This document shows positions 53,373 through 62,443 of a DNA stretch of 64,000 nucleotides, piece after piece. Positions within the stretch are counted from its first letter, which is position 1; each line of letters opens with the position of its first letter. The notes under the pieces were generated by a model that worked only from the letters and a program-made list of their open reading frames with translations, had not been told where the DNA came from and ran no database searches. Both the position numbers and the translations under genes were made by a program. Origin of the DNA: Solirubrum sp044628455 (GTDB taxonomy: Bacteria; Bacteroidota; Bacteroidia; Cytophagales; Hymenobacteraceae); contig NZ_JBIYZW010000003.1 of assembly GCF_044628455.1 (NCBI RefSeq), positions 1-64,000 of the forward strand, read 5' to 3'.

Positions 53373-54119
53373 ATGCCGCCCCTCGACCGTTTCTCCGGCC
53401 ACGCCGCCCAGTACGCACAGTTCCGCATCGGCTACCCGCCGGCGCTCTACGACTTTCTGCTTTCCCTCACGCCCGGCCGGGCGGCGGCCTGGGACTGCGG
53501 CACCGGCAACGGCCAGGTAGCCGCCGATCTAGCGCCGCACTTCACCCGCGTAGAAGCTACCGACATCAGCCCGGAGCAGCTGGCGCAGGTCGTGCCGCAG
53601 CCGAATGTTCACTACCGCGTCAGCCCCGCCGAACGCACGCCCTTTGCCGCCGGCAGCTTCGACCTGATAACCGTGGCGCAGGCCCTGCACTGGTTCGACG
53701 CCGAGGCGTTTCACCGCGAGGCGCGGCGCGTGGCCCGGCCCGGGGCCGTGGTGGCCGAGTGGGGCTACGGCCTGGTGAAGGTCAACGAGCAGATCGACCC
53801 GCTGATTCAGCACTTCTACACCCGCATCGTCGGGCCGTACTGGGACGCGAACCGCCGCCACATCGACGACGAGTTTGCTTGCCTTCCGTTTCCGTTTTCC
53901 CAGATGCAGCAGTGCAGATTTGCGGAGCGCCAAAGCTGGGATGCCGAGCGGTTTCTGCGTTATTTGCAGACCTGGAGCAGCGTGCAGCGCTACCGCCGGG
54001 CAGTAGGGGAGGAGCCGCTGGGGCAAATTGAGCCACAGCTGCGGGCACTGTGGGGCGAAGAAAAGCGCGAGGTGTGCTTCCCGATCTTTCTGCGCGCCGG
54101 GTCCATTACCGAGCAGTAA
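53373..54119 (+). CDS. Class I SAM-dependent methyltransferase
   Basis: The 248-residue protein begins with DRFSGHAAQYAQFRIGYPPA, then shows motif I AWDCGTGNGQVAADLAPHF (residues about 40-58), motif II VEATDISPEQLAQV, and motif post-I/IV LITVAQALHWFDAEAF, a pattern of methyltransferase_11-like small-molecule methyltransferases. The substrate is unknown. The ATG at 53373 is preferred over an in-frame TTG nine bases before; a near-consensus -7 element (TATCATTG) ends 6 bases before this ATG. Confidence 0.9.
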   Translation: MPPLDRFSGHAAQYAQFRIGYPPALYDFLLSLTPGRAAAWDCGTGNGQVAADLAPHFTRVEATDISPEQLAQVVPQPNVHYRVSPAERTPFAAGSFDLITVAQALHWFDAEAFHREARRVARPGAVVAEWGYGLVKVNEQIDPLIQHFYTRIVGPYWDANRRHIDDEFACLPFPFSQMQQCRFAERQSWDAERFLRYLQTWSSVQRYRRAVGEEPLGQIEPQLRALWGEEKREVCFPIFLRAGSITEQ

Positions 54120-54173
54120 GTAAACCAATATATCATTCTGGTTTATTGGTAACTAAGTTTACCGAAAGCAGCA

Positions 54174-54467
54174 ATGTGTTTAGTGGAAATGGGCTACGAG
54201 TACCGCATTATCTGCGTGCTGACGACTGAGCAGGCCGCCGCCATTCTTGGCACAGCCCCGCACTTGGATTACCGCGACGAGCTGGGCCGGCATGAATACC
54301 GCGGCTCGGGCAGCTTAACCGGAATGCCAGACGCCGAGCTGCAGCGCGCCGAGTACGGCCTCTACTTCTGCGACTACGGCCGCAGCCACACGAGTCTGAC
54401 GGTGCTGGGCTACGTGCTCAGCCGCTGCGCCGACCTGGGCCCGGTGACCTTGCAGGCGCTGGAATAG
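54174..54467 (+). CDS. Small hypothetical protein
   Basis: The 97-residue product has coding-like third positions (GC-rich) and a mixed alpha/beta composition (YEYRIICVLTTEQAAAIL, GLYFCDYGRSHTSLTVLGY). I do not recognise a family. An in-frame ATG at 54189 (MGYEYRI) could be the true start. It is followed by 224 bases up to rpsL that contain only the str promoter. Confidence 0.55.
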   Translation: MCLVEMGYEYRIICVLTTEQAAAILGTAPHLDYRDELGRHEYRGSGSLTGMPDAELQRAEYGLYFCDYGRSHTSLTVLGYVLSRCADLGPVTLQALE

Positions 54468-54611
54468 CCCCGCCGGGGGCTGAGCCAGTGCCCTCTCTCC
54501 TTGTATAAGGTCGCCTGCAGGGCCGTAGAGCGGGTGAAGGGGCAAAACCGGGCGGAGCAACGCACTGAGTTTGAGCAGTACAAGCCTTTCGCGGTTAGTT
54601 AGAATCCTCGT

Positions 54612-54642
54612 TTGCTATTGTAAATCAGACTGTCTACCTTTG
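54612..54642 (+). promoter_or_regulatory. Promoter of rpsL-rpsG-fusA-rpsJ
   Basis: TTG (54612-54614), a 20-base spacer and TACCTTTG (54635-54642) form a full -33/-7 promoter 49 bases before rpsL. Confidence 0.82.
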
Positions 54643-54691
54643 CAAGCCTAATTTTTTGGGAGAAGACCCTCCCGGCACAAACCCCATTTAG

Positions 54692-55120
54692 ATGCCAACC
54701 ATCAACCAATTAGTGCGCAAAGGCCGCGAGAAGCTGACGACGAAATCCAAGTCGCCGGCTCTTGATTCGTGCCCCCAGCGCCGTGGCGTGTGCACCCGCG
54801 TGTACACCACCACGCCCAAGAAGCCGAACTCGGCCATGCGTAAAGTAGCTCGCGTGCGCCTGACCAACGGCAAGGAAGTTAACGCCTACATCCCGGGCGA
54901 AGGCCACAACCTGCAGGAGCACAGCATCGTGCTGATCCGCGGTGGCCGCGTAAAAGACCTGCCGGGCGTGCGTTACCACATCATCCGTGGTGCCCTCGAC
55001 ACCGCCGGCGTAAACGGCCGTCTGCAGCGTCGCTCGAAGTACGGTGCCAAGCGTCCGAAGCCCGGCCAACCGGCCGCAGCAGCTGGCAAAGGCGGCAAAC
55101 CCGCAGGTAAGAAAAAGTAA
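54692..55120 (+). CDS. rpsL: 30S ribosomal protein S12
   Basis: S12 lies near the decoding centre. The 142-residue protein has the universal TTPKKPNSAMRKVARVRLTN and the PGVRYHIIRGALDTAGV block. Lys at the PKKPNS position is the wild-type (streptomycin-sensitive) form. The C-terminal 17-20 residues form an Ala/Gly/Lys-rich extension (PAAAAGKGGKPAGKKK). It is the first gene of the str operon. Confidence 0.98.
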   Translation: MPTINQLVRKGREKLTTKSKSPALDSCPQRRGVCTRVYTTTPKKPNSAMRKVARVRLTNGKEVNAYIPGEGHNLQEHSIVLIRGGRVKDLPGVRYHIIRGALDTAGVNGRLQRRSKYGAKRPKPGQPAAAAGKGGKPAGKKK

Positions 55121-55232
55121 TAAGGTCACTCTGACGGCTGTCAGTGCCTGAATCAGGGGTCTGAGTAATACGCCTCGCGGCGTGTGAAGCCTGATTCCAC
55201 TCTAAGCACAGTCGCCAAGCCCTTTCGAAATC

Positions 55233-55700
55233 ATGAGAAAAGCAAAACCGAAGAAGCGCATTCTGCTGCCGGACCCCAAGTTCGGCGAGACGCTGGTTAC
55301 CCGTTTCGTTAACTACCTGATGTACGACGGCAAGAAGAGCCTCTCGTATGGCATCTTCTACGACGCCTTGGAGCAGGTAGAAGCCCGCACCAAGGAAAAC
55401 GGCCTGGAGCAGTGGCGCAAAGCCCTGAACAACGTGATGCCGACCGTGGAAGTAAAGAGCCGCCGCGTAGGCGGTGCTACCTTCCAGGTGCCCACCGAAG
55501 TTCGCCCCGACCGTCGTATCGCCGTGGGTTCGAAATGGCTCATTCAATACTCGCGTCGTCGCGGTGAGAAGACCATGAAGGACAAGCTGGCCGGCGAAAT
55601 CATTGCTGCCGCCAAAGGCGAAGGTGCCGCCGTCAAGAAGAAGGACGACACCCACCGCATGGCGGAAGCCAACAAGGCCTTCTCGCACTTCCGATTCTAA
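55233..55700 (+). CDS. rpsG: 30S ribosomal protein S7
   Basis: S7 starts assembly of the 30S head domain. The 155-residue protein has MRKAKPKKRILLPDPKFGET, VTRFVNYLMYDGKKSLSY and GGATFQVPTEVRPDRRIA. It follows rpsL by 112 bases; 93 bases to fusA hold a heptanucleotide-repeat hairpin. Confidence 0.98.
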   Translation: MRKAKPKKRILLPDPKFGETLVTRFVNYLMYDGKKSLSYGIFYDALEQVEARTKENGLEQWRKALNNVMPTVEVKSRRVGGATFQVPTEVRPDRRIAVGSKWLIQYSRRRGEKTMKDKLAGEIIAAAKGEGAAVKKKDDTHRMAEANKAFSHFRF

Positions 55701-55707
55701 AGAGTTT

Positions 55708-55780
55708 TTAGGGACTTAGGAATTAGGACCTGGTGGTTTTGGTTAGCCCTCCACTAAGTTCTAAGCCCTAAGTCCCTAAG
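55708..55780. repeat. Inverted heptanucleotide-repeat element between rpsG and fusA
   Basis: The left arm is TTAGGGA-CTTAGGA-ATTAGGA (55708-55728); the right side has units TCTAAGC, CCTAAGT and CCTAAGC (to about 55785). The outer 13 bases (TTAGGGACTTAGG) pair perfectly with 55767-55779. The style matches the element in the radical SAM gene, though the base sequence is different. Confidence 0.75.
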
Positions 55781-55793
55781 CCCTACTACGACA

Positions 55794-57932
55794 ATGGCCG
55801 TAAATAAAGACCTTCAGTACCTCCGCAACATTGGGATTATGGCGCACATCGACGCCGGTAAGACCACCACGTCGGAGCGTATCCTCTACTACACCGGTAA
55901 AACCCACAAAATCGGGGAAGTGCACGAAGGTGCCGCCACGATGGACTGGATGGAGCAGGAGCAGGAGCGTGGTATCACCATCACGTCGGCTGCTACTACC
56001 ACCTTCTGGAACTACCCCACGGACGCCAACGGCGACCCGACGCCAGAAACCAAGCAGTACAAAATCAACCTGATTGATACCCCCGGCCACGTTGACTTCA
56101 CCGTAGAGGTTGAACGCTCGCTGCGGGTGCTCGACGGTGCCGTCGCTCTGTTCTGCGCCGTTTCGGGCGTAGAGCCGCAGTCGGAAACCGTATGGCGTCA
56201 GGCCGACAAGTACAAAGTGCCGCGCATCTGCTTCGTCAACAAGATGGACCGCGCCGGTGCTGACTTCTTCAAGGCCGTAACCGAAATCAAAGACAAGCTG
56301 GGCGCCAACCCCGTGCCCCTGCAGATTCCGATCGGTGCCGAAGACACCTTCAAGGGCGTAGTTGACCTGCTCACCGGCAAAGCCATCGTGTGGGACGACG
56401 CAACCCAGGGCAAATCGTACCACGAAATCCCGGTTCCCGAGGATCTGGTGGAGACGGTAGCCGAGTGGCGCCAGAAGCTGGTAGAAAGCGTAGCCGAATA
56501 CGACGACGCCCTGCTGGAGAAATTCTTCGAAGATCCGGACAGCATCACCCGCGAGGAAATGATGGTCGTTATCCGCCAGGCGGTAATCGACATGAAGTTC
56601 TCGCCCGTAATGTGCGGCTCGGCCTTCAAAAACAAAGGTGTGCAGTCGATGCTGGACGGCGTAATGGCCTACCTGCCCTCGCCGCTCGACATGCCGGCTA
56701 TCATCGGTACCAACCCCGACACGGGCGAGGAAGTAGAGCGTCACCCCGACAACTCGGAGCCGTTCACCGCCCTGGCGTTCAAGATTGCCACCGACCCCTT
56801 CGTGGGCCGTCTGTGCTTCTTCCGCTGCTACTCGGGTCAGCTCGAGTCGGGTTCGTACGTGTTCAACAACCGCACGGGCAAGAAGGAGCGCATCTCGCGT
56901 CTGATGCAGATGCACTCCAACAAGCAGAACCCCATCGACAAGATCCAGGCTGGTGACATTGCCGCCGGCGTGGGTTTCAAGGACATCAAGACCGGTGACA
57001 CGCTGACGGAAGAGAAAGACCGTCTCGTACTCGAGTCGATGTCGTTCCCCGAGCCCGTAATCGGCTACGCTATTGAGCCGAAGACCCAGGCCGACGTGGA
57101 CAAGATGGGTATGGCCATTGCCAAACTCGTGGAAGAAGACCCCACCCTGACGGTATTCACCGACCCCGAAACGGGCCAGACGGTACTGCGCGGCATGGGT
57201 GAGCTTCACCTGGAAATCATCATCGACCGGATGCGTCGCGAGTTCAAGGTTGAAATCAACCAGGGTGCTCCGCAGGTAGCCTACAAGGAGATGATTACCA
57301 AAACCATCGAGCACCGCGAAGTCTACAAGAAGCAGACGGGTGGTCGTGGTAAGTTCGCTCACATCGAGTTTGAACTGGGCCCGAAAGAAACCGAGCCGGA
57401 GAAACCCGGTCTGGAATTCGTCAACGGCATCACCGGTGGGGTTATTCCGCGCGAATTCATTGCCCCGATCCAGAAGGGTTTCGAAGAGGCCATGAAGAAC
57501 GGCGTACTGGCCGGCTTCCCCATGGACTCGATGCGCGTGAAGATCTTCCACGGCTCGTACCACGATGTGGACTCGGACGCCCTGTCGTTCGAAATGGCGG
57601 CTCGTCTGGGCTACAAAGAGGCGGCCCCGCGCTGCGCGCCGAAGCTGCTCGAGCCCATCATGGCCGTTGAAGTAGTGTCGCCGGACGAGTACACGGGCCC
57701 GGTAACGGGTGACTTGAACCGTCGTCGTGGCATCATGAAAGGCATGGACACGAAGGCTGGTGCCCAGGTTATCAAGGCTGACGTTCCGCTGTCGGAACTG
57801 TTCGGCTACGTAACCGACCTGCGCACCATCTCCTCGGGCCGCGCTTCGGCTTCGCTTACCTTCTCGCACTACGAGCAGGTGCCGATGAACCTGGCCGAGG
57901 GCATCATCGCCAAAGTAAAAGGCGGTAAATAA
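55794..57932 (+). CDS. fusA: Elongation factor G
   Basis: EF-G drives translocation and helps recycle ribosomes with RRF. The 712-residue protein has G1 AHIDAGKTT (about 17-25), DTPGHVDF (G3), VNKMDRAGADF (G4), the domain II-V pattern and C-terminal GRASASLTFSHYEQVP. It is full length and follows the rpsL-rpsG pair in the standard str order. Confidence 0.98.
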   Translation: MAVNKDLQYLRNIGIMAHIDAGKTTTSERILYYTGKTHKIGEVHEGAATMDWMEQEQERGITITSAATTTFWNYPTDANGDPTPETKQYKINLIDTPGHVDFTVEVERSLRVLDGAVALFCAVSGVEPQSETVWRQADKYKVPRICFVNKMDRAGADFFKAVTEIKDKLGANPVPLQIPIGAEDTFKGVVDLLTGKAIVWDDATQGKSYHEIPVPEDLVETVAEWRQKLVESVAEYDDALLEKFFEDPDSITREEMMVVIRQAVIDMKFSPVMCGSAFKNKGVQSMLDGVMAYLPSPLDMPAIIGTNPDTGEEVERHPDNSEPFTALAFKIATDPFVGRLCFFRCYSGQLESGSYVFNNRTGKKERISRLMQMHSNKQNPIDKIQAGDIAAGVGFKDIKTGDTLTEEKDRLVLESMSFPEPVIGYAIEPKTQADVDKMGMAIAKLVEEDPTLTVFTDPETGQTVLRGMGELHLEIIIDRMRREFKVEINQGAPQVAYKEMITKTIEHREVYKKQTGGRGKFAHIEFELGPKETEPEKPGLEFVNGITGGVIPREFIAPIQKGFEEAMKNGVLAGFPMDSMRVKIFHGSYHDVDSDALSFEMAARLGYKEAAPRCAPKLLEPIMAVEVVSPDEYTGPVTGDLNRRRGIMKGMDTKAGAQVIKADVPLSELFGYVTDLRTISSGRASASLTFSHYEQVPMNLAEGIIAKVKGGK

Positions 57933-57956
57933 TCGTTGCTTTCCCAAGCTGACATC

Positions 57957-58262
57957 ATGAACCAGAAAATTCGCATCAAACTGAAGTCCTACGATCATAA
58001 CCTCGTCGACAAGTCGTCGGAGAAGATCGTAAAGGCGGTGAAAGCAACCGGTGCCATCGTAAGCGGCCCGATTCCTTTGCCCACTGAGAAAGACAAGTTC
58101 ACCGTTCTCCGTTCGCCCCACGTGAACAAGAAGGCCCGTGAGCAGTTCCAACTCTGCACCTACAAGCGCCTCGTGGACATCTACTCGACTTCGTCGAAGA
58201 CGGTAGACGCCCTGATGAAGCTGGAACTGCCCAGCGGCGTTGACGTAGAAATCAAAGTCTGA
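57957..58262 (+). CDS. rpsJ: 30S ribosomal protein S10
   Basis: S10 of the small-subunit head. The 101-residue protein has QKIRIKLKSYDHNLVDKSSE and RSPHVNKKAREQFQLCTYKR. It lies 24 bases after fusA. Here a strong terminator follows, and rplC is about 1.7 kb further on, which is not the usual arrangement. Confidence 0.98.
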   Translation: MNQKIRIKLKSYDHNLVDKSSEKIVKAVKATGAIVSGPIPLPTEKDKFTVLRSPHVNKKAREQFQLCTYKRLVDIYSTSSKTVDALMKLELPSGVDVEIKV

Positions 58263-58283
58263 GGCTAGCTTAGCCCGATAGCA

Positions 58284-58318
58284 AAACACCCCGCTGGTTT
58301 TCCAGCGGGGTGTTTTTG
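58284..58318 (+). terminator. Terminator after rpsJ
   Basis: Stem AAACACCCCGCTGG / CCAGCGGGGTGTTT with a TTTT-rich loop and tail, 21 bases past the rpsJ stop. Confidence 0.88.
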
Positions 58319-58454
58319 TTTACAACCATTAGCCGAAAAGCGGACTCATGAGGCCGAGCCGGTTGGATCGGCGTACAACCGCTGGTCCGGCGGGCTGGCA
58401 CGAAATAAGTAACTTGCGTTTCGTCTCACCCGTGCAGCCTGGGCTTCACGCTTT

Positions 58455-59762
58455 ATGTCTTTGCTTATTTTCACTGCTTCTTCCGTTCCGCCCTGGTGGT
58501 CTGTTGAGCGCGTGCAACTGGCCGCGAGCATCAGCTGCGGCCTCATCATCACGGGGCTGTTCACCGTTCCGTTTTTCCGCGCGCTGTCCAGCATTGGCTT
58601 GGCGGCGCTGGCGCTGACGGGCATTGGGTACGCGGTGGTTTACCGGCAAATAGGTCAGCAGCAGAAGTGGCCGGTATACGCCGCCCTGGCTCTGGTATTT
58701 GCCTTGCACCTGCTCACGGGGCTGAACACCGAAGCCGCGCACGCCAAGCTGTTCTGGACCGACGTTGTACTGCAGCTGCCGTTTCTGCTGCTGCCCCTGG
58801 CTTTCTGGTTGTTGCCGCCGCTGCCCACTGCTCACCTGCGCCGACTTTACGGCCTGCTGCTGGCGCTTACCGTCTGCTCGGCGCTGGGCAGCACGGGCTA
58901 TTACCTGTTGCACGCCCGGGAAATCAACGAGCTGTACACGCATTCGCAGGTAATGCCCACCGTGCCCGACCACATTCGGTTCAGCTTGCTGGTGGCACTT
59001 TCGATAGTGGTGGGGGCCGTGTTGCTGGAGCAGGGCTGCCTGGCGGGTCGGGCGCGGCAGTTGGTGCTGGTGGCTACGGCTTTTCTGGTCGGGTACCTGC
59101 ACTTGCTGGCCGTGCGCAGCGGGCTGATGGCGTTCTACGCCCTGGCCAGCGTGGGCCTGCTGGTAGTGTTGCGGCGGCGCGACTGGCCGCGCGTACTGCG
59201 CCTGGGCCTGTTGCTGATTATGCTGCCGGTGCTGAGCTACTGGCTGCTGCCCACCTTCTACAACAAGTACCACAATACCCGCGAGGATGCCGGTAAGGTG
59301 GAGCACACGCGCTCGGCCAACAACTATTCCCTGGTAGGGCGGGTCTACTCTTATCAGGCAGCGCTGCACATCGTGCGCGACCATCCCCTGATTGGGGTGG
59401 GCAAGGCCGATATGGAAGCAGAAATGGCCGCCCGCTACCGTCGGTATTTTCCGCAGATCGGCGCCGAATCCTACATCAAGCCCCACAACCAGTTTCTGTA
59501 CTACCTGGCTGCTTTCGGGGGGGTGGGGCTACTGGCCTGGCTGCTGTGCTTTTACTTTCCGCTGTGGTGGGTGCGCTGCCAGCCGGCTCCGTTGCTGCGG
59601 GCCCAGTACCTTATCGTTACCCTCTCGTTCTTGGTTGAGCCCACGTTGGAAACTCAGACGGGCATCACCTTCGGCTTGTTCTTCCTACTGCTGCCCTTGA
59701 GCAGCCTGCCGCCCCAGACCGCGGCCACGAACGGACCCGGCGGCGCCTGGCGCCCGGTTTAA
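58455..59762 (+). CDS. O-antigen ligase / Wzy-like membrane protein inside the S10 operon
   Basis: The 435-residue protein has about ten membrane segments and a periplasmic loop at about residues 275-350 (RVYSYQAALHIVRDHPLIGV GKADMEAE, IKPHNQFLYYLAAFGGVG). P-H-N-Q-F-L is the Wzy_C-type motif of O-antigen ligases and polymerases. Its role would be in surface polysaccharide assembly. It stands alone between rpsJ and rplC, in the same direction, with terminator upstream and its own region; I see no clear -7 element before it. It resembles the protein at 29854-31125 in architecture. Confidence 0.88.
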   Translation: MSLLIFTASSVPPWWSVERVQLAASISCGLIITGLFTVPFFRALSSIGLAALALTGIGYAVVYRQIGQQQKWPVYAALALVFALHLLTGLNTEAAHAKLFWTDVVLQLPFLLLPLAFWLLPPLPTAHLRRLYGLLLALTVCSALGSTGYYLLHAREINELYTHSQVMPTVPDHIRFSLLVALSIVVGAVLLEQGCLAGRARQLVLVATAFLVGYLHLLAVRSGLMAFYALASVGLLVVLRRRDWPRVLRLGLLLIMLPVLSYWLLPTFYNKYHNTREDAGKVEHTRSANNYSLVGRVYSYQAALHIVRDHPLIGVGKADMEAEMAARYRRYFPQIGAESYIKPHNQFLYYLAAFGGVGLLAWLLCFYFPLWWVRCQPAPLLRAQYLIVTLSFLVEPTLETQTGITFGLFFLLLPLSSLPPQTAATNGPGGAWRPV

Positions 59763-59910
59763 AGGCCAGTGGGGCGGCTCCACAAATTATTGACCATTTC
59801 CGCGTTCGGCGCCGGCAGGGCCCATTGCCAACTGCGCCGGCCCACCACCGAACGTGCTGACTGCTAGCCGCAAGTCAGCCCCCGGCTCCTGGAAATTATT
59901 TCAGAAGCGG

Positions 59911-59943
59911 TTGCAATTTTGTCTTTACAATTGCCTAGCTTTG
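59911..59943 (+). promoter_or_regulatory. Promoter of the rplC-rpsC ribosomal unit
   Basis: TTG (59911-59913), a 22-base spacer and TAGCTTTG (59936-59943), 66 bases before rplC. The rest of 59763-60008 shows nothing else. Confidence 0.7.
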
Positions 59944-60008
59944 CACTCCCTTTCCGAAAACGCCATTCGGGCGTTTTCTACTGTGTCTTTTTCCCAAACC
60001 CCATTCGA

Positions 60009-60629
60009 ATGCCTGGCATTATCGGTAAGAAAATCGGTATGACAAGCCTCTTCACTCCGGACGGCAAGAACGTGCCCTGCACGCTCATCCAAGCTGGTCC
60101 GTGCGTAGTGACGCAGGTGAAAACGCTCGAGAACGACGGCTACACGGCCGTTCAACTCGGGTACGGCGACAAGAAGCCCAAGAACACCAACAAACCGTTG
60201 GCAGGGCACTTCGCTAAGGCGGGCGTTACCCCCCGCAAGAAACTCGTGGAATTCCGCACCGACGACGTGGCTTCGTACACGCTCGGCGCCGAAGTGAATG
60301 CCGAGTACTTCGTTGAAGGCGACTTCGTCGACGTGGTTGGTACTTCCAAAGGCAAGGGCTTCCAGGGCGTTGTAAAGCGCCACAACTTCGCCGGTGTAGG
60401 CGGTCAGACCCACGGCCAGCACAATCGCGGCCGTCACCCCGGTTCGATCGGTGCCTGCTCCTGGCCCTCGCGCGTGTTCAAAGGCATGCGTATGGCTGGC
60501 CGCATGGGCGGCGACCGGGTGAAGGTGCAGAACCTGAAGGTGATGCGCGTGATGCTCGAGCACAACCTCATCCTGGTGAGCGGCTCGGTGCCCGGTGCTA
60601 AAAACGGTTACGTGATTCTGGAGAAATAG
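60009..60629 (+). CDS. rplC: 50S ribosomal protein L3
   Basis: L3 is an early 23S-binding protein near the peptidyl-transferase centre. The 206-residue protein has GIIGKKIGMTSLFTPDGKNV and the central FQGVVKRHNFAGVGGQTHGQ with the reach-in loop. The ATG at 60009 is the family start; upstream in-frame codons precede the promoter start. It opens the S10-type cluster here. Confidence 0.98.
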   Translation: MPGIIGKKIGMTSLFTPDGKNVPCTLIQAGPCVVTQVKTLENDGYTAVQLGYGDKKPKNTNKPLAGHFAKAGVTPRKKLVEFRTDDVASYTLGAEVNAEYFVEGDFVDVVGTSKGKGFQGVVKRHNFAGVGGQTHGQHNRGRHPGSIGACSWPSRVFKGMRMAGRMGGDRVKVQNLKVMRVMLEHNLILVSGSVPGAKNGYVILEK

Positions 60630-60634
60630 GCGCG

Positions 60635-61273
60635 ATGGAACTCTCTGTATTGACGATCAAAGGTGAGGACACCGGCCGCAAGGTGACGCTGTCTGACGCC
60701 ATCTTCGGGCTGGAGCCGAACGAGCACGCCATGTACCTCGACGTGAAGCTGTACTTGGCTAACCAGCGCCAGGGCACGCACAAATCGAAGGAACGTGCTG
60801 AGGTAGCCCGCACGACCAAGAAACTGAAGAAGCAGAAAGGCACCGGCGGTGCCCGTGCTGGTTCGATGAAGTCGCCGGTGTTCATCGGCGGTGGCCGCGT
60901 ATTCGGTCCCAAGCCGCGCGACTACGGTTTCAAGGTGAACAAGAAAACCAAGCAGCTGGCCCGTCTGTCGGCCCTGTCGGTACTGGCCCGCGAAAACCGC
61001 TTGGCGCTGGTGGAGAACTTCAGCATCGAAACTCCCCGCACCAAAGACTTCCTCAACATCCTGAGCGGTCTGAAGCTGAACAACGGCAAGAAGACCCTGC
61101 TGGTAACCGGCGAAGTAAACAAGAACGTGGTGCTGTCGGCCCGCAACATTCAGAAGGTGAAAGTGGCTACGCCCGTTGCCCTGAACACGCACGACCTGCT
61201 GAACACGGACACCCTGCTGCTGTCGGAAGACGGCCTGCAGGCGCTCAACCAACTTTACACGGCCGCTGAGTAA
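60635..61273 (+). CDS. rplD: 50S ribosomal protein L4
   Basis: L4 lines the exit tunnel and in many bacteria represses this operon. The 212-residue protein has the tunnel loop KKLKKQKGTGGARAGSMKSP VFIGGG and C-terminal LNTHDLLNTDTLLLSEDGL. It is 5 bases after rplC; its stop shares a base with rplW. Confidence 0.97.
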   Translation: MELSVLTIKGEDTGRKVTLSDAIFGLEPNEHAMYLDVKLYLANQRQGTHKSKERAEVARTTKKLKKQKGTGGARAGSMKSPVFIGGGRVFGPKPRDYGFKVNKKTKQLARLSALSVLARENRLALVENFSIETPRTKDFLNILSGLKLNNGKKTLLVTGEVNKNVVLSARNIQKVKVATPVALNTHDLLNTDTLLLSEDGLQALNQLYTAAE

Positions 61274-61560
61274 TGAGCACGATCAAGAAGCCCATCGTGA
61301 CCGAGAAGGCCACGGCGCTGAACGAGAAAGGCCAGTACGCCTTCTCGGTAGAGCGTACCGCCAACAAGGTTCAGATCAAGAAAGAAATCGAGCAGCTGTA
61401 CGGCGTGACGGTGGTGAGCATCAACACCATCCGCACCAACGGCAAGCTCAAGTCGAAGTTCACGAAGACGGGTGCTGTGATTGGCCGCCGTCCGCATGGC
61501 AAAAAAGCCATCGTGACCGTGAAGGAAGGCGACGTAATCGACTTCTACAGCGGCATCTAA
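61273..61560 (+). CDS. rplW: 50S ribosomal protein L23
   Basis: L23 forms the tunnel-exit docking site for trigger factor and SRP. The 95-residue protein has IKKPIVTEKATALNEKGQYA and NKVQIKKEIEQLYGVTVVSI. It shares one base with the rplD stop. Confidence 0.97.
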   Translation: MSTIKKPIVTEKATALNEKGQYAFSVERTANKVQIKKEIEQLYGVTVVSINTIRTNGKLKSKFTKTGAVIGRRPHGKKAIVTVKEGDVIDFYSGI

Positions 61561-61615
61561 GCAGCACCATCGTTTCGTGCGGGGACGCCCCCCGCAAGAG
61601 CATTTCAGCTAAGCA

Positions 61616-62443
61616 ATGGCACTCAAAAAACTAAGACCAACATCACCGGGTCAGCGCTTCCGCATCGCCCCGGCCTTCGACGAGATTACCACGTCGACGC
61701 CGGAGAAGTCGCTGTTGGCACCCCTCAAAAAATCCGGTGGCCGGAATGATTCCGGAAAAATGACCAACCGCTACATCGGCGGTGGTCACAAGCAGAAGTA
61801 CCGCGTAATCGACTTCAAGCGCAGCAAGCACGATGTGCCGGCTACCGTCAAGTCGATCGAGTACGACCCCAACCGCACGGCCCGCATTGCCCTGCTCAGC
61901 TACGCTGACGGCGAGAAGGCCTACATCATCGCTCCGGCTGGTCTGACGGTGGGCGCTACGGTAGTAGCTGGTCCCTCGGCTTCCCCGGAAGTGGGCAACG
62001 CCCTGCTGCTGCGCAACATGCCGCTGGGTACCATTGTCCACAACATCGAGCTGCAGCCCGGTGCTGGTGCGGTAATGGCCCGCTCGGCTGGCACCTACGC
62101 CCAGCTGGTGGCCCGCGAAGACAAGTACGCGACGCTGAAACTGCCCTCGGGCGAGATGCGCATGGTACTGGTTACCTGCATGGCCACGGTTGGCACGGTA
62201 TCGAACGGCGACCACATGAACGTACGTCTCGGCAAAGCCGGCCGTAACCGTTGGTTGGGTGTTCGTCCGCGCGTACGTGGTGTGGCAATGAACCCGGTTG
62301 ATCACCCGATGGGTGGTGGTGAAGGCCGCTCGAGCGGTGGTCACCCGCGCAGCCGCAAGGGTCTGCTTGCCAAGGGCGCCAAAACCCGCAACAAGAACAA
62401 GTACTCTGAGCAACTCATCGTTTCGCGTAAAGGCAAGAAGTAA
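61616..62443 (+). CDS. rplB: 50S ribosomal protein L2
   Basis: L2 is needed for subunit association and peptidyl transfer. The 275-residue protein has GGRNDSGKMTNRYIGGGHKQ, IAPAGLTVGATVVAGPSASP and the C-terminal MNPVDHPMGGGEGRSSGGHP containing the catalytic-centre His. It follows rplW by 55 bases and its stop overlaps the rpsS start. Confidence 0.98.
   Translation: MALKKLRPTSPGQRFRIAPAFDEITTSTPEKSLLAPLKKSGGRNDSGKMTNRYIGGGHKQKYRVIDFKRSKHDVPATVKSIEYDPNRTARIALLSYADGEKAYIIAPAGLTVGATVVAGPSASPEVGNALLLRNMPLGTIVHNIELQPGAGAVMARSAGTYAQLVAREDKYATLKLPSGEMRMVLVTCMATVGTVSNGDHMNVRLGKAGRNRWLGVRPRVRGVAMNPVDHPMGGGEGRSSGGHPRSRKGLLAKGAKTRNKNKYSEQLIVSRKGKK

Noticed and set aside
55776..58289. 837-residue open frame on the minus strand
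   Set aside because: Antisense shadow covering fusA and rpsJ.
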